64,000 nt of DNA from a bacterium. GTDB taxonomy: Bacteria > Zhuqueibacterota > Zhuqueibacteria > Residuimicrobiales > Oceaniaggregativiventaceae. The stretch covers positions 33,500 through 97,499 of the forward strand of contig JAKQNP010000040.1 of assembly GCA_029565675.1 (NCBI GenBank), given 5' to 3'. Within the stretch, counting starts at the first letter, position 1; every line of letters starts with the position of its first letter. Positions 36,583 to 45,404 of this stretch are shown here, piece by piece. The translations under genes were made by a program, and so were the position numbers. Under the pieces are notes generated by a model. The model made no database searches. It had not been told where the DNA came from and worked only from the letters and a program-made list of their open reading frames with translations.

Positions 36583-37998
36583 TCAGACAATTCGAAAGTG
36601 ATCGACGACGACGCAACGGCGCAGGCGGATAAAAGTCCGGCTGCAGGTCACGCCTTCACCGGTAGGTGTAGAGATGGTCATCGATGTCCAGCCTTCACCT
36701 CCAAATCCCAAGCCTGCAATGCATGATCCATTTTTCACAAAGATACTGGTGTTGATCTCTCGAGACATGCGATGCAGGGTATCGATATTTTTGGAATGCA
36801 TCGCAGCGGTATGATGCAGATCATGTTCGAGTTCGATGGCGATATCGATCGCCGCATCAGCGTTGTTGGCGCGAATGACCGAAATGACCGGCATCATCAA
36901 TTCAATCTGGGCAAAGGGATGCGACTTGTCCGTCTCGGCAAAGAGAAGCCGGGTGTCCGGTGGCACTTGAATGCCTGCCTCGAGGGCGATTTTGGTTGCA
37001 TCACGTCCGACCATCTTTCGGTTGATGACTGGATTGGGGCCTGGGTAGTCCTTGAGGATGACCCGGGCTACTGCTTCAGCCTGCCGGTCATCGAGTTCAA
37101 CCGCATGGTTCTTGGTCATTTCCTTTTTGAGCTGATCAGCAACGCAGTCAACGACGATGATCTCTTTCTCATCCACGCAGATGATATTGTTGTCGAAAGA
37201 CGCTCCAGCGACGATACAGGCTGCTGCGCGCGGGATATCTGCGGTCTCGTCGACAACGACCGGAGGGTTGCCGGCCCCAGCCGCAATCAACCGCTTGTCG
37301 GTTTGACGCCGTGCTTCATGCACCACCGCCTCGCCACCCGTGACCACGAGCAGTCCGACTCCAGGGTATTTGAAAAGTTGCTGTGCAGTCTCGATACTGG
37401 GTTGGACTACAGTGGTGAGCAGGTCACGGGGACCGCCGACCGCGATGATGGCTTCATTGAGCACGGTAATGGAGCGCTGGGAGACCATTTTTGCCGCTGG
37501 GTGAGGCGCAAAGACCACCGAATTGCCAGCGCTGATCATGCTGATGGCGTTGTTGATGATGGTCGCGGCTGGATTGGTCGATGGTGTAACAGAGGCGATC
37601 ACGCCCCACGGGGCGTTCTCGATTAGAGTCAGACCATGATCACCCGAGAGCGCTTCGGCATGGATGACTTCCGGCCCCGGTGTTTTCAAGGCTTGTGAAG
37701 TGTTTTTGGCAACTTTGTCCTCCACTCGCCCCATACCGGTTTCCGCAATGGCCATCTCCGCCAGCTCGCGCGCAAATTTCACTCCAGCTTCACGCATAGC
37801 GTTGATGACTTTTTGGCGAAATTCCAGATTGGTGATCTTTTTCTGTGCCGCCGTGGCGGCCGTCACCGCTTCTTCCATGGTTTCATAAATGCCGGCGGGG
37901 TGGATGGATCGCCCCGTCGGGCCGGTGGCGGGTCCGTTGTTCATCCGCTTCACCACAGCTTCAACGATTTGGGCGACCTCTTGTTGACTCAAATCCAT
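36583..37998 (-). CDS. eutE: EutE, CoA-acylating acetaldehyde dehydrogenase
   Basis: 471 residues, normal length. Residues 1-20 form an amphipathic helix (LSQQEVAQIVEAVVKRM), a standard BMC encapsulation peptide, followed by a Gly/Pro/Thr linker. The aldehyde dehydrogenase body has the catalytic Cys in SFDNNIICVDEKE (about 271) and NAD-binding LLVVTGGEAVV. It converts acetaldehyde, NAD+ and CoA to acetyl-CoA in the shell lumen. It sits between eutN and eutJ as in Salmonella. Confidence 0.96.
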   Translation of the reverse strand: MDLSQQEVAQIVEAVVKRMNNGPATGPTGRSIHPAGIYETMEEAVTAATAAQKKITNLEFRQKVINAMREAGVKFARELAEMAIAETGMGRVEDKVAKNTSQALKTPGPEVIHAEALSGDHGLTLIENAPWGVIASVTPSTNPAATIINNAISMISAGNSVVFAPHPAAKMVSQRSITVLNEAIIAVGGPRDLLTTVVQPSIETAQQLFKYPGVGLLVVTGGEAVVHEARRQTDKRLIAAGAGNPPVVVDETADIPRAAACIVAGASFDNNIICVDEKEIIVVDCVADQLKKEMTKNHAVELDDRQAEAVARVILKDYPGPNPVINRKMVGRDATKIALEAGIQVPPDTRLLFAETDKSHPFAQIELMMPVISVIRANNADAAIDIAIELEHDLHHTAAMHSKNIDTLHRMSREINTSIFVKNGSCIAGLGFGGEGWTSMTISTPTGEGVTCSRTFIRLRRCVVVDHFRIV

Positions 37999-38016
37999 TA
38001 CCGATTCTCCCTGTTA

Positions 38017-38313
38017 TCAGCTCGCTTCATTTTTTTGATAGAGTATCCCGGCCTCCGAACTCACGGTGTCGATGATACCGACCACGGTGAGATCGATGGG
38101 GGTGGCATTGTTGATGGAGACGCGCGCCGAACTTCCGCGCACCACCAAGACCCACTCGCCTTCGCCGGCGCCAATGGTGTCAAGGGCGACCTGAGTCTTG
38201 CCCGCTGGCTTGCCATGCTCATCGATAAACTTGACCAGCAATAGCTTGCCAACGGTCAGTTGTTCGGCTTTGATAGTGGCGACGACCTGGCCGATAATTT
38301 TACCCAATTCCAT
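38017..38313 (-). CDS. eutN: EutN, pentameric BMC vertex protein
   Basis: 98 residues, BMC-P (EutN/CcmL) fold: MELGKIIGQVVATIK start, KLLLVKFID, the DTIGAGEGEWVLVVRGSSAR core and VVGIIDTV end. Pentamers close the vertices of the polyhedral shell. Usual length 95-99. It lies between the eutM pair and eutE. Confidence 0.96.
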   Translation of the reverse strand: MELGKIIGQVVATIKAEQLTVGKLLLVKFIDEHGKPAGKTQVALDTIGAGEGEWVLVVRGSSARVSINNATPIDLTVVGIIDTVSSEAGILYQKNEAS

Positions 38314-38386
38314 ATCTGCCTCTTAAAGTGTCCGGAATACTGCAAACGCCTCCGGCCTTGCGGTCGGCGGCGGATACATTGCCGGA

Positions 38387-38674
38387 TTACTTGATTTCGC
38401 CCTTCATTTTGATCGGGAAAATATCTTCCAGATCGCCATGAGGCCGCGGAATAACATGGACCGACACCAACTCTCCAATTTTTTGCGCCGCTGCTGCACC
38501 GGCGTCAGTTGCTGCCTTACAGGCCGCCACATCTCCGCGCACCAGTGCGGTCACATAACCGGACCCGATCTGATGGAATCCCACCAGTTTGACTCTTGCC
38601 GCTTTGACCATGGCATCTGAAGCTTCAATCAATGCGACCAATCCCTTGGTTTCAATCATGCCCAACGCTTCCAT
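38387..38674 (-). CDS. eutM: EutM copy 2, hexameric BMC shell protein
   Basis: 95 residues, single BMC domain: [20 protein letters not shown] start, the pore region [16 protein letters not shown] and [10 protein letters not shown]. It builds the flat facets of the shell as hexamers. It differs from copy 1 at one residue in the first 80 (Lys10 for Arg10) and at a few in the tail, while many third codon positions differ. It is 27 bases after copy 1. Confidence 0.96.
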   Translation of the reverse strand: MEALGMIETKGLVALIEASDAMVKAARVKLVGFHQIGSGYVTALVRGDVAACKAATDAGAAAAQKIGELVSVHVIPRPHGDLEDIFPIKMKGEIK

Positions 38675-38701
38675 AAAACTTTCTCCCTTCGTGAAAATAG
38701 A

Positions 38702-38992
38702 TTACTTTTCAATAGAACCTTTGATTTTGATCGGGAAAGTATCTTCAAGATCGCCATGAGGCCGTGGAATAACATGAACCGATACCAACTCTCCAATTTT
38801 TTGCGCCGCTGCTGCACCGGCATCTGTGGCCGCCTTACAGGCCGCCACATCTCCCCGCACCAAAGCGGTCACATAACCGGAACCGATCTGATGGAAACCT
38901 ACCAGCTTGACTCTTGCTGCCTTGACCATCGCATCCGAGGCCTCAATCAGGGCCACGAGACCTCTGGTTTCGATCATTCCCAGTGCTTCCAT
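38702..38992 (-). CDS. eutM: EutM copy 1, hexameric BMC shell protein
   Basis: 96 residues, single BMC domain with [20 protein letters not shown], pore segment QIGSGY and the [13 protein letters not shown] strand. It is the major facet protein of ethanolamine compartments. It follows eutD by 36 bases, in the enterobacterial order D-M-N. Nearly identical to copy 2, with a slightly different tail ([11 protein letters not shown] here). Confidence 0.96.
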   Translation of the reverse strand: MEALGMIETRGLVALIEASDAMVKAARVKLVGFHQIGSGYVTALVRGDVAACKAATDAGAAAAQKIGELVSVHVIPRPHGDLEDTFPIKIKGSIEK

Positions 38993-39028
38993 TTGTAACT
39001 CCTCTCTGTTCGTATGTTTGGATAAGTT

Positions 39029-40012
39029 TTAGGATTTTGCCATATAAGCAGCTGTCAGGGATATTTCCACAATATGCTCCCAACCGCAACCGCGCGAAAG
39101 ATCGTGCATGGGTTTGGACAAGCCTTGCAAGAACGGACCGAGCGCTTTGTAACCAGCCAGCCGTTCCACCAGCTTGTAGCCGATATTGCCAGAATTGAGA
39201 TCTGGGAAAATAAAAACATTGGCTTTCCCTGCAACCGGGCTATTCGGTGCCTTGCGAGCGGCGACCGATTGTACAAAAGCCGCATCGAATTGCAGTTCAC
39301 CATCTATATGAATGTGTGGAGCCATGGCGGTCACCCGTTCGAAAGCTTGCCTCACTTTGTCGACTTTGGGGTGTTGAGCGCTGCCTTTGGTGGAAAAGGA
39401 GAGCAAGGCAACCCGTGCTTCCTCGTTCTGGAGACGTTCATACTGTGCCGCTGTGGCAAGGGCGACATCCGCCAGCTGTTCGACACTGGGGTTGGGCAAT
39501 ACCGCTGCATCAGCGAAGGCGTAAACACGCTGGCCGTCAGGCGCGATCATCGCAAAAAAACTCGAAATCGTCCGCAGACCAGGCGCCACGCCAATAATCT
39601 GTATGGCTGCACGCAAAACATCGGCGGTGGAGGAAAGGTTGCCGGCGATGCACAGATCAGCCTTCGCCTCACGCAGAAGCATGGCTCCCATATACAGAGG
39701 GTCATCCAGACGCTGGCTCGCCTCGAACAACGTCAGCCCTTTCTCCTTGCGCAATCCGTATAGAATGCCGACATAGCGGTTCCGGTCCGCTACATGTTGC
39801 GGATGCAGGATGACCAATCCACGGGTCGGGATGTGGTGTTTATCGGCGAATTCGCGCAGCTCAAACGGACTGCCGAGCAGAATGGGCTGGGCAAGGTGCT
39901 CGTCCTTGAGATGACGCGCTGCGCGCAGCAGTCGTTCATCATGCGCGTCAGGAAAGACGATGCGCTTCGGCTGCTGGCGACAGTATTCTCTTGCCCGATC
40001 GATCAGTGTCAT
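39029..40012 (-). CDS. eutD: EutD, phosphotransacetylase
   Basis: 327 residues of the PTA/PTB family: VFPDAHDERLLRAA start, ADLCIAGNLSSTADVLRAA, AFADAAVLPNPS, and the C-terminal NVFIFPDLNSGNIGYKLVERL. It converts acetyl-CoA and phosphate to acetyl phosphate, feeding ATP formation and recycling CoA. It is the Pta-type enzyme, not the unrelated PduL type used in many other BMCs. No obvious encapsulation helix. The start overlaps the eutT stop by 4 bases. Confidence 0.93.
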   Translation of the reverse strand: MTLIDRAREYCRQQPKRIVFPDAHDERLLRAARHLKDEHLAQPILLGSPFELREFADKHHIPTRGLVILHPQHVADRNRYVGILYGLRKEKGLTLFEASQRLDDPLYMGAMLLREAKADLCIAGNLSSTADVLRAAIQIIGVAPGLRTISSFFAMIAPDGQRVYAFADAAVLPNPSVEQLADVALATAAQYERLQNEEARVALLSFSTKGSAQHPKVDKVRQAFERVTAMAPHIHIDGELQFDAAFVQSVAARKAPNSPVAGKANVFIFPDLNSGNIGYKLVERLAGYKALGPFLQGLSKPMHDLSRGCGWEHIVEISLTAAYMAKS

Positions 40013-40827
40013 TGTTCGAGCACCACCTTTTCAAGGTTGATCATTTTTCCCTGTTCCGCCTGCAATGTGAGCAACATCAACACATAAATGGCACTGCTGA
40101 GGCGGTTGGCGGCGCGGATCAGATCTGCACGGGTGATGGTGAGCTCAGCAGTGATAAAGACCCGGGAAATTTCCAGTTCCACCTCGCGTACCTCAGCGCG
40201 CAGGAGGTTCAAAAGGGCGACGTTGCGTCCCTGACTTTTTTCCGGCACAATATGGTCGTGACCGAGATATTTGAGCGGATTGTGCGAGACGGCGTGCAAT
40301 ACCGCCTCATCCACAGTGCCAAGGTGGATCGATGTCATTTCATTTCCGTTCACTTCGGATTTAAGCAAATTCCCTGCATAGGAGCGGATGTCGGCCAAAT
40401 AAATATGAAGCCACGGATACTTGTTCTCCGGATCGAATTCAAGCTCTGTCAGAACGATCCGAGCGATCAGGGTGTCCAGTTTGCCGCGCAGGATGAGCCT
40501 GGGATGGTTTTTGGCGACCATCGTGTGTTCATCCAGATGGGTCAACGCTTCAGGTTTTTGTTTTACCGTCTGTTGACACAATAGGCAGACGGCTTGTTCA
40601 CGGTGGCTGCTGGTGGTCAGGGGATGCACTTGCAAAGGGGTCTCCTCACCCTTTTGTACAGCGAATACCCGCCCTTCGCTGTCCACATGTTTGACAACAA
40701 TCTTGCGCTCTTCCAGGAGTTGATGCGCTGCCGGGGTTAGCCTGCTATCGACTGGTAGATGCACCTCAGTGCCCCATCCCAGGCCAAAATTTTCTCGCAG
40801 CCAGTTTTCAGTGATAAATGTCGACAT
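40009..40827 (-). CDS. eutT: EutT, corrinoid adenosyltransferase (variant metal motif)
   Basis: 272 residues, normal EutT length, with the four-helix-bundle region ISRVFITAELTITRADLIRAAN and YVLMLLTLQAEQGK. It makes adenosylcobalamin for EutBC from cob(II)alamin and ATP. The enteric metal motif H-x11-C-C-x2-C (H67, C79, C80, C83) appears here as H68, V80, C81, C84: the first of the two adjacent Cys is Val. This could change metal dependence. The PduS-like reductase at 34412 could deliver the electron. Confidence 0.9.
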   Translation of the reverse strand: MSTFITENWLRENFGLGWGTEVHLPVDSRLTPAAHQLLEERKIVVKHVDSEGRVFAVQKGEETPLQVHPLTTSSHREQAVCLLCQQTVKQKPEALTHLDEHTMVAKNHPRLILRGKLDTLIARIVLTELEFDPENKYPWLHIYLADIRSYAGNLLKSEVNGNEMTSIHLGTVDEAVLHAVSHNPLKYLGHDHIVPEKSQGRNVALLNLLRAEVREVELEISRVFITAELTITRADLIRAANRLSSAIYVLMLLTLQAEQGKMINLEKVVLEQ

Positions 40828-40837
40828 AGCGGAGCCC

Positions 40838-41599
40838 CTACTTTTGTGCTGCCCAATCCGCCGGATAGGTCACATACATGATCTTGGTGTAATTGGGTGT
40901 GCCAAAGATGATCTGGCTTCCTTTGGGAATATAAAAGAGGTCTCCCACTTTGCCCTCATAGGTTTTGCCATTGATGGTGATCGCCAGGGTTCCCTGGAGC
41001 ACGAGGTCAATCTCATCATAGTCAAGCGTCCAGGCAAAGGAGTCCTGTTTTCGCCAGGTCATAAAACCGGCGCACATGGGGGAGTTGTCGGACGAGGTGA
41101 TGACATCGGCCAGACGCACCTGTTTTCCAGGACCAGCTTCGGCCATGATATCCATGCGCACGGAAGCCCCGCGCACGACGACCAGGCCACTGTCGTCCAC
41201 CAGACGCTGGCAGCAAGTGGTCTTACTCGTCTGCGGTGCAGCGGTTGTCAGGTGGACGGGATCTGCGACAGCAGGTGCGGGACAAGAGGCGGCGGTCTGT
41301 CGCTGCAGCTGCTCGGCCACCAAACGTGCGATGGTCGCAGTGTCGCGTTTCTCCTCGGGCAGACGCTGAATCACCTGTTTGGCGATTGAGCGTACCAGAT
41401 CCTGGTCGTCGGCGGCGGGTAAATTTGTCTGAACCTGCGGACAAGTCTGTGTGCCAGGTGCAACGAACACAATGCCGAGCCTGGCCGCAAGCGATGCCGC
41501 TTCAGGAGTGATGATGGTTGTCTGCACCATCGCGGGCAGTTCCTTGATCCCGGCGGCGCTGGCTTCCTTAATCGTCTGAGCGCTGATCAGTGTTTTCAT
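40838..41599 (-). CDS. eutQ: EutQ, cupin-fold acetate kinase/shell-assembly protein
   Basis: 253 residues, slightly longer than enteric EutQ (about 230). The N-terminal half is helical and variable. The C-terminal half (about 140-250) is a cupin: WTLDYDEIDLVLQGTLAI, then GDLFYIPKGSQIIFGTP. EutQ of Salmonella has been assigned acetate kinase activity and a role in compartment assembly. It lies between eutP and eutT as in enterobacteria. The extra length is in the Ala/Thr-rich segment between the two halves. Confidence 0.93.
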   Translation of the reverse strand: MKTLISAQTIKEASAAGIKELPAMVQTTIITPEAASLAARLGIVFVAPGTQTCPQVQTNLPAADDQDLVRSIAKQVIQRLPEEKRDTATIARLVAEQLQRQTAASCPAPAVADPVHLTTAAPQTSKTTCCQRLVDDSGLVVVRGASVRMDIMAEAGPGKQVRLADVITSSDNSPMCAGFMTWRKQDSFAWTLDYDEIDLVLQGTLAITINGKTYEGKVGDLFYIPKGSQIIFGTPNYTKIMYVTYPADWAAQK

Positions 41600-41611
41600 G
41601 TCTATTTCCTT

Positions 41612-42079
41612 TTACGCTCCCTGTTGGGAAGCGGCATGAGTCTCCTTGCTTAGAAATAGCCGCAAGGTGTCGATGCTCTCAGGCTGATAGATCGAGACCG
41701 GAAAGATGGGACCATGTATACCTGCATCGCGGATGATCTCTTCCACCTGGGCGATCTCGGCGTCAGCCAGATCGATTTTCGATATGACGCCAATGATTTT
41801 TTTTGTATCATAAATGGAGAACAAGCCAAAGGGTAACTTGCGTTCCAGAGAATTGGCCTGATGCACGTAGACAATCGTTTTGATATCGGTCATGGTTGAA
41901 ATCAAGGCTGTATAGAGCCGAGGGTTATCAAAGTATTCACCTGGTGTGTCAATGGTGCACTCATCATGAAACACCAGCGCCTGGGTTTTGCGAACCTCTT
42001 CTTCCTGGTTGAGAAGAGCCGCAAAAAGTGTTGACTTGCCAACGCCGGTTCCGCCTATAAGAATAAAGTTGTTCAGCAT
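41612..42079 (-). CDS. eutP: EutP, small P-loop protein
   Basis: 155 residues from ATG 42079, sharing one base with the eutS stop. P-loop GGTGVGKST at residues 8-16, DTPGEYFDN switch-like motif (about 43) and SKIDLADA (about 94, in place of NKxD). It looks like a small GTPase; Salmonella EutP is reported to have acetate kinase activity. The gene order S-P-Q is the enterobacterial one. Confidence 0.93.
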   Translation of the reverse strand: MLNNFILIGGTGVGKSTLFAALLNQEEEVRKTQALVFHDECTIDTPGEYFDNPRLYTALISTMTDIKTIVYVHQANSLERKLPFGLFSIYDTKKIIGVISKIDLADAEIAQVEEIIRDAGIHGPIFPVSIYQPESIDTLRLFLSKETHAASQQGA

Positions 42080-42438
42080 CAGGTCACCGTCACCGCACAA
42101 GGTGTGTAATTCAGAATAGTTTGCAAGGTCTGGTTGACCGACTTGAGGGCTTCCTCGACAGCTCCTACCTCTCCGTAGATCACCAGAGCGCCAGTGAACC
42201 GATCGAGAAAACCGATCTGCACATTGGCCGCCTTCACAGCGATATCTCCGGCAATCATGGCTGTTTCGCCGGGGGTCAAGGTCATAATGCCGATGGCATT
42301 GACATAGGGAATGCCGATTTTTTTGCACACTTCTTCCCCTGGATGGGCGATCATGTGTGCCAGGGTGACCTGCTTGCCAGGGACATATTCTTGGATGATG
42401 CGTTCTTTGTCCTGAAAGTGATTTTTCAAGTCATCCAT
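42079..42438 (-). CDS. eutS: EutS, circularly permuted BMC shell protein
   Basis: 119 residues. After an 8-residue N-terminal extension it matches EutS throughout: [35 protein letters not shown] and [14 protein letters not shown]. EutS hexamers are bent and are thought to shape shell edges; the permuted BMC fold forms a small barrel. It starts one base after the ParA stop. Confidence 0.96.
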   Translation of the reverse strand: MDDLKNHFQDKERIIQEYVPGKQVTLAHMIAHPGEEVCKKIGIPYVNAIGIMTLTPGETAMIAGDIAVKAANVQIGFLDRFTGALVIYGEVGAVEEALKSVNQTLQTILNYTPCAVTVT

Positions 42439-42439
42439 A

Positions 42440-43204
42440 TCATACCCCGATCCTTGTCAGTAAAGCCCTGGTCAATTCGCCATATTCCTGTGTTCCGCGC
42501 GCACGCGGGGCATAGCTGAGAATGGGCTGACCGGCCCGAGCCGCTTCCACCAGTTTGACGTTCATGCCGATTACCTGCTGCAGGAGGAGCGGTCCATAGC
42601 GTTGCTGTAGCAATTCAAAGATCTCGGCTGCGCTCCGGGTCCGACGGTCGAAGTGAGTGACAAAATAACCCAGAATCTGCAAATGTGGATTGAGATGACG
42701 GCGTGTTTTATCGAGCAGATCGTCGGTCACCGCAAGTCCGGCCAGGGCAAGAAACTGAGCCTGTACCGGGACAAGTGCGTAATCGGCTATGGCCAGCGCA
42801 TTCATGGCCAACGGGCCCATATTGGGCGGGCAATCGCAAAACAGCAGTTCGAATTCCTCTGGAATTTGTTCGCGGTTGATAAAGAAATGATTTTCTTCCT
42901 CATTCGCCACTTCGAGATAAAAATCACTGAGAGCGGGTTCAGCCGGCAGGCAAGAGAGGTTCGCTTCGCTGCAGGAATGGATAGCGGCGTTGAGATCGCG
43001 GTTCTCGTCGACAAGATAATCGCACAAGGTTTTGACTCGGTTGACATCCGGATCAAAACCGAGATGGCGCGATGTGCCTGCGGAGGGATCAAAGTCAGCG
43101 ATAAGGGTTTTCTTGCCGAGGCGGGCGCACCACGCAGCGATGTTGACTGCGCTGGTGGTTTTCCCGACACCTCCCTTGTTATTTAGAACCACGATGATTT
43201 TCAT
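42440..43204 (-). CDS. ParA/MinD-type ATPase inside the eut operon
   Basis: 254 residues, complete ParA-type ATPase: deviant Walker [11 protein letters not shown] (residues 8-17) with the signature Lys, switch [15 protein letters not shown] (about 37), and Walker B-like [13 protein letters not shown] (about 119). The C-terminal helices end [13 protein letters not shown]. No N-terminal helix-turn-helix, so it is a small chromosomal/McdA-like form. No ParB or centromere repeats are visible. It overlaps eutK by 4 bases (ATGA) and lies 1 base before eutS, so it is translationally embedded in the shell genes. In carboxysomes the related McdA spaces organelles over the nucleoid; the same job here is inference. 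Confidence 0.92.
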   Translation of the reverse strand: MKIIVVLNNKGGVGKTTSAVNIAAWCARLGKKTLIADFDPSAGTSRHLGFDPDVNRVKTLCDYLVDENRDLNAAIHSCSEANLSCLPAEPALSDFYLEVANEEENHFFINREQIPEEFELLFCDCPPNMGPLAMNALAIADYALVPVQAQFLALAGLAVTDDLLDKTRRHLNPHLQILGYFVTHFDRRTRSAAEIFELLQQRYGPLLLQQVIGMNVKLVEAARAGQPILSYAPRARGTQEYGELTRALLTRIGV

Positions 43205-43791
43205 AATTTTTCCGGCAAGGGATAATACTTGCGTCCCAGTTTTTCGATCTTTCCCAGATCCAGCAGCGTTTTGAGAGCGGCAAGGATAGCGGAACGGTCG
43301 CAGTTCAGGGCTTCAGCCAGTTCATCAGCGGTGTTTCCTCCGGGATGATCTTTGAGGTGAATCAGGGCACGGTCGCTTAGATTTCCTGCACCGCTTTCCG
43401 GTTTTTTGGGGTTTGTCCCCTTACCTGCCGGTCTGCCGGCCTTGCCCGGTCCACCCTTACCCTTGGCTTGTCCCGCCTTGCCGCTGCCTTGCCCTTTTCT
43501 TTTTCCTTTTTTGCTGATCAATTCATCGACCAGATAATCGGTATCGCCATCCGGACGCGGAATGACATGGGCAGAGACCAACTCACCAAGGCGGACGGCT
43601 GCCGCGGCGCCTGCATCGATGGCCGCCTGGCAGGCGGCCAGCTCGCCTTCGCAAATCACTGTCACGAGGGCCTGGCCTGGATGGTGTTTTTTGACAAGCC
43701 GCACGCAGGCGGCTTTTGCCATCGCATCGGCTGCCTCAATGGCACAAATCAACCCTCGGGTCTCGATAAAGCCGTAGGAAAAACCAGCCAT
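43201..43791 (-). CDS. eutK: EutK-like BMC protein with C-terminal winged helix-turn-helix
   Basis: 196 residues from ATG 43791, which aligns with enteric EutK; an ATG at 43803 overlapping eutL is possible. A BMC domain (about 1-90; FIETRGLICAIEAADAM, VICEGELAACQAAID) is joined by a 40-residue Lys/Gly-rich linker (about 95-135; repeats of GKAG, GKGG) to a winged helix-turn-helix (about 140-193; DHPGGNTADELAEAL, ILAALKTLLDLGKIEKLG). EutK of E. coli has the same order but an acidic/Pro linker. The very basic linker plus the DNA-binding domain suggest contact with nucleic acid at the shell. Confidence 0.92.
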   Translation of the reverse strand: MAGFSYGFIETRGLICAIEAADAMAKAACVRLVKKHHPGQALVTVICEGELAACQAAIDAGAAAAVRLGELVSAHVIPRPDGDTDYLVDELISKKGKRKGQGSGKAGQAKGKGGPGKAGRPAGKGTNPKKPESGAGNLSDRALIHLKDHPGGNTADELAEALNCDRSAILAALKTLLDLGKIEKLGRKYYPLPEKL

Positions 43792-43799
43792 AGATTCTC

Positions 43800-44465
43800 T
43801 CATCCAACCATGAAGTAAATGGGATTGCGGGCTATGTCGAGTACAGTATCCTGAAACGCTTCACATGCGGCCTTGCAAGCTGCTTGAGTGCCGGTGAGCA
43901 GACCGCCGGAAAAGTTTGTTTCCGACGGCGGTGCAAAATAGACACACATGCGAACATCGGCCGCTTTCATGGCCTGATCGAGAGCATAGGTCGCCTCGAG
44001 CGGTGGAGCGATGAGATAGGCCAGTGATTCACCAACACCAATTCCAGCCACCCCGGAGAGATAGGTGCCTGTGCGGGAGATCAAGTGCGGGAAAAAGGCC
44101 AGACTGTTGTCTTCATTGGCAGAGTACCAAATAGCCTCGTTTTCCAAGTGATCGAGGCTGGCCTGAATGCCAGCCTGCACTTCGCCGGGATTGGGCCCGG
44201 CGAGCATGGCGATGATCTCTCCAGAAAGCGGCCCGGAAGCATGCGCGGCGCCGGCATAGAAGGATTTTGCATAGACCACTTCCACATCGGCCTTTTTGGT
44301 CGCTTCGTCGATGCTCACATAGAGGGCGTCGTCGATATTGGCTGTGATAAGGCCAAGACTGCGTTGTTCTGGTTTTAACTTTAACTGTGCGGATAGTCCG
44401 GCGTCCACTGAGGAGATGAGGCGAACAGCCAGAGCTTGCGCTTTTATGGGATCAAGGATTGCCAT
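43800..44465 (-). CDS. eutL: EutL, trimeric BMC-T shell protein
   Basis: 221 residues, matching enteric EutL (219). Two fused BMC domains: the N-terminal half has LGLITANIDDALYVSIDEATKKA and SGEIIAMLAGPNPGEV; the C-terminal half has GESLAYLIAPPLEATYALD and FSGGLLTGTQAACKAACEAF. Trimers form gated pores for cofactors or substrate. Order C-L-K as in enterobacteria. No iron-sulfur Cys as in PduT. Confidence 0.96.
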   Translation of the reverse strand: MAILDPIKAQALAVRLISSVDAGLSAQLKLKPEQRSLGLITANIDDALYVSIDEATKKADVEVVYAKSFYAGAAHASGPLSGEIIAMLAGPNPGEVQAGIQASLDHLENEAIWYSANEDNSLAFFPHLISRTGTYLSGVAGIGVGESLAYLIAPPLEATYALDQAMKAADVRMCVYFAPPSETNFSGGLLTGTQAACKAACEAFQDTVLDIARNPIYFMVG

Positions 44466-44495
44466 AGGATCATTCCTGTCGCTAGATGAATTCGA

Positions 44496-45386
44496 CTATT
44501 TTAAATTAATGCCGCTGGTTTTTTGGGCAATCATTTTTTTGACGGTCTCGACGATCACGGCCGAGGCCTCGACCGGCGGTGTACCCAGTTTGTGGATGTT
44601 AGAGATTACCGTCCGGTCTGATTCGACGGTGGTCGCTACACCAGGGTGGTAGACCATATAGGCGCTCATACTCTCTGACTGGCCCAGACCCGGACGCTCG
44701 CCGATGAGCAACACAACCACATCGGCCTTAAGGAGTTCGCCGATCTCGTCCTCGACTTTCACCCTGCCGTACTTGACGAAGAAGGGCGTACCCACCTTCA
44801 AACCGGCCGACTCAAAACCTTTGATAAGCGGAGGCAGGATTTCATCATAGTTGGCGGTCATGGCGTCGGTGGAGAGACCATCCGACAAGACCACCTGCAC
44901 CTGGGGCTGAACAACGCATTTTTCACTGATGAGTTTGCGTCCTTCTTCGGAGAGCTTGCGGCCGAGATCGGGCCGGGTCAGGTATTCGTCTTTATCAGAG
45001 ATCTGGGTTTGCACGATGAAAAGACCGGTGCGGGAAATCCACTCTTCGGGTATCTCCTTGAAAACCGTATCGCGCGACAGGGAGTGATCGGCGAGAAAAC
45101 GCAGATAGGGCAAGGTGCGGCTGCGTGTGCCGGCTCGGCCGACAGCGACGCGGGCATTGGTTGCACTGCGTAAATCGCCCAGGGCTTTGGAATTTTTGGG
45201 TTGGGTAACGCCGATCCAGCGCTTGACCTCTTCGCTGGCCAGATCGGGCAGCGGACTGTCGTCGGTTGCAGAGACAGAAGGTGCAGTCGCTGCTGCTGCA
45301 GTCTGGACGGGGCGGGGGAGGCCCGTTGGTGCATTCATTTGTTGCAGCACTGCGTCGACAATGGCTTCAATCTGTTTTTGATCCAT
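44496..45386 (-). CDS. eutC: EutC, ethanolamine ammonia-lyase small subunit
   Basis: 296 residues. Residues 1-20 ([17 protein letters not shown]) form an amphipathic encapsulation helix very like that of EutE, followed by an Ala/Pro linker. The body has [37 protein letters not shown] and [20 protein letters not shown], all typical. With EutB it converts ethanolamine to acetaldehyde and ammonia using adenosylcobalamin. Normal length (enteric 295-298). Confidence 0.97.
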   Translation of the reverse strand: MDQKQIEAIVDAVLQQMNAPTGLPRPVQTAAAATAPSVSATDDSPLPDLASEEVKRWIGVTQPKNSKALGDLRSATNARVAVGRAGTRSRTLPYLRFLADHSLSRDTVFKEIPEEWISRTGLFIVQTQISDKDEYLTRPDLGRKLSEEGRKLISEKCVVQPQVQVVLSDGLSTDAMTANYDEILPPLIKGFESAGLKVGTPFFVKYGRVKVEDEIGELLKADVVVLLIGERPGLGQSESMSAYMVYHPGVATTVESDRTVISNIHKLGTPPVEASAVIVETVKKMIAQKTSGINLK

Positions 45387-45404
45387 GGTTAAGACTCTCC
45401 TGAT

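Larger units (their letters stand above)
38387..38992 (-). repeat. Tandem duplication of eutM
   Basis: Two head-to-tail eutM genes (38702-38992 then 38387-38674). Proteins are nearly identical; DNA differs mostly at synonymous sites, e.g. around the IPRPHGD and VTALVRGDV codons. Confidence 0.95.

Noticed and set aside
36772..37626. 284-codon open frame on the plus strand
   Set aside because: Antisense to eutE, rich in unlikely Asp/His/Gly runs, no motif.
42440..43204. ParA gene as a sign of an integrated plasmid or phage
   Set aside because: No ParB, replication gene, centromere repeats or integrase. It is translationally coupled to shell genes on both sides.
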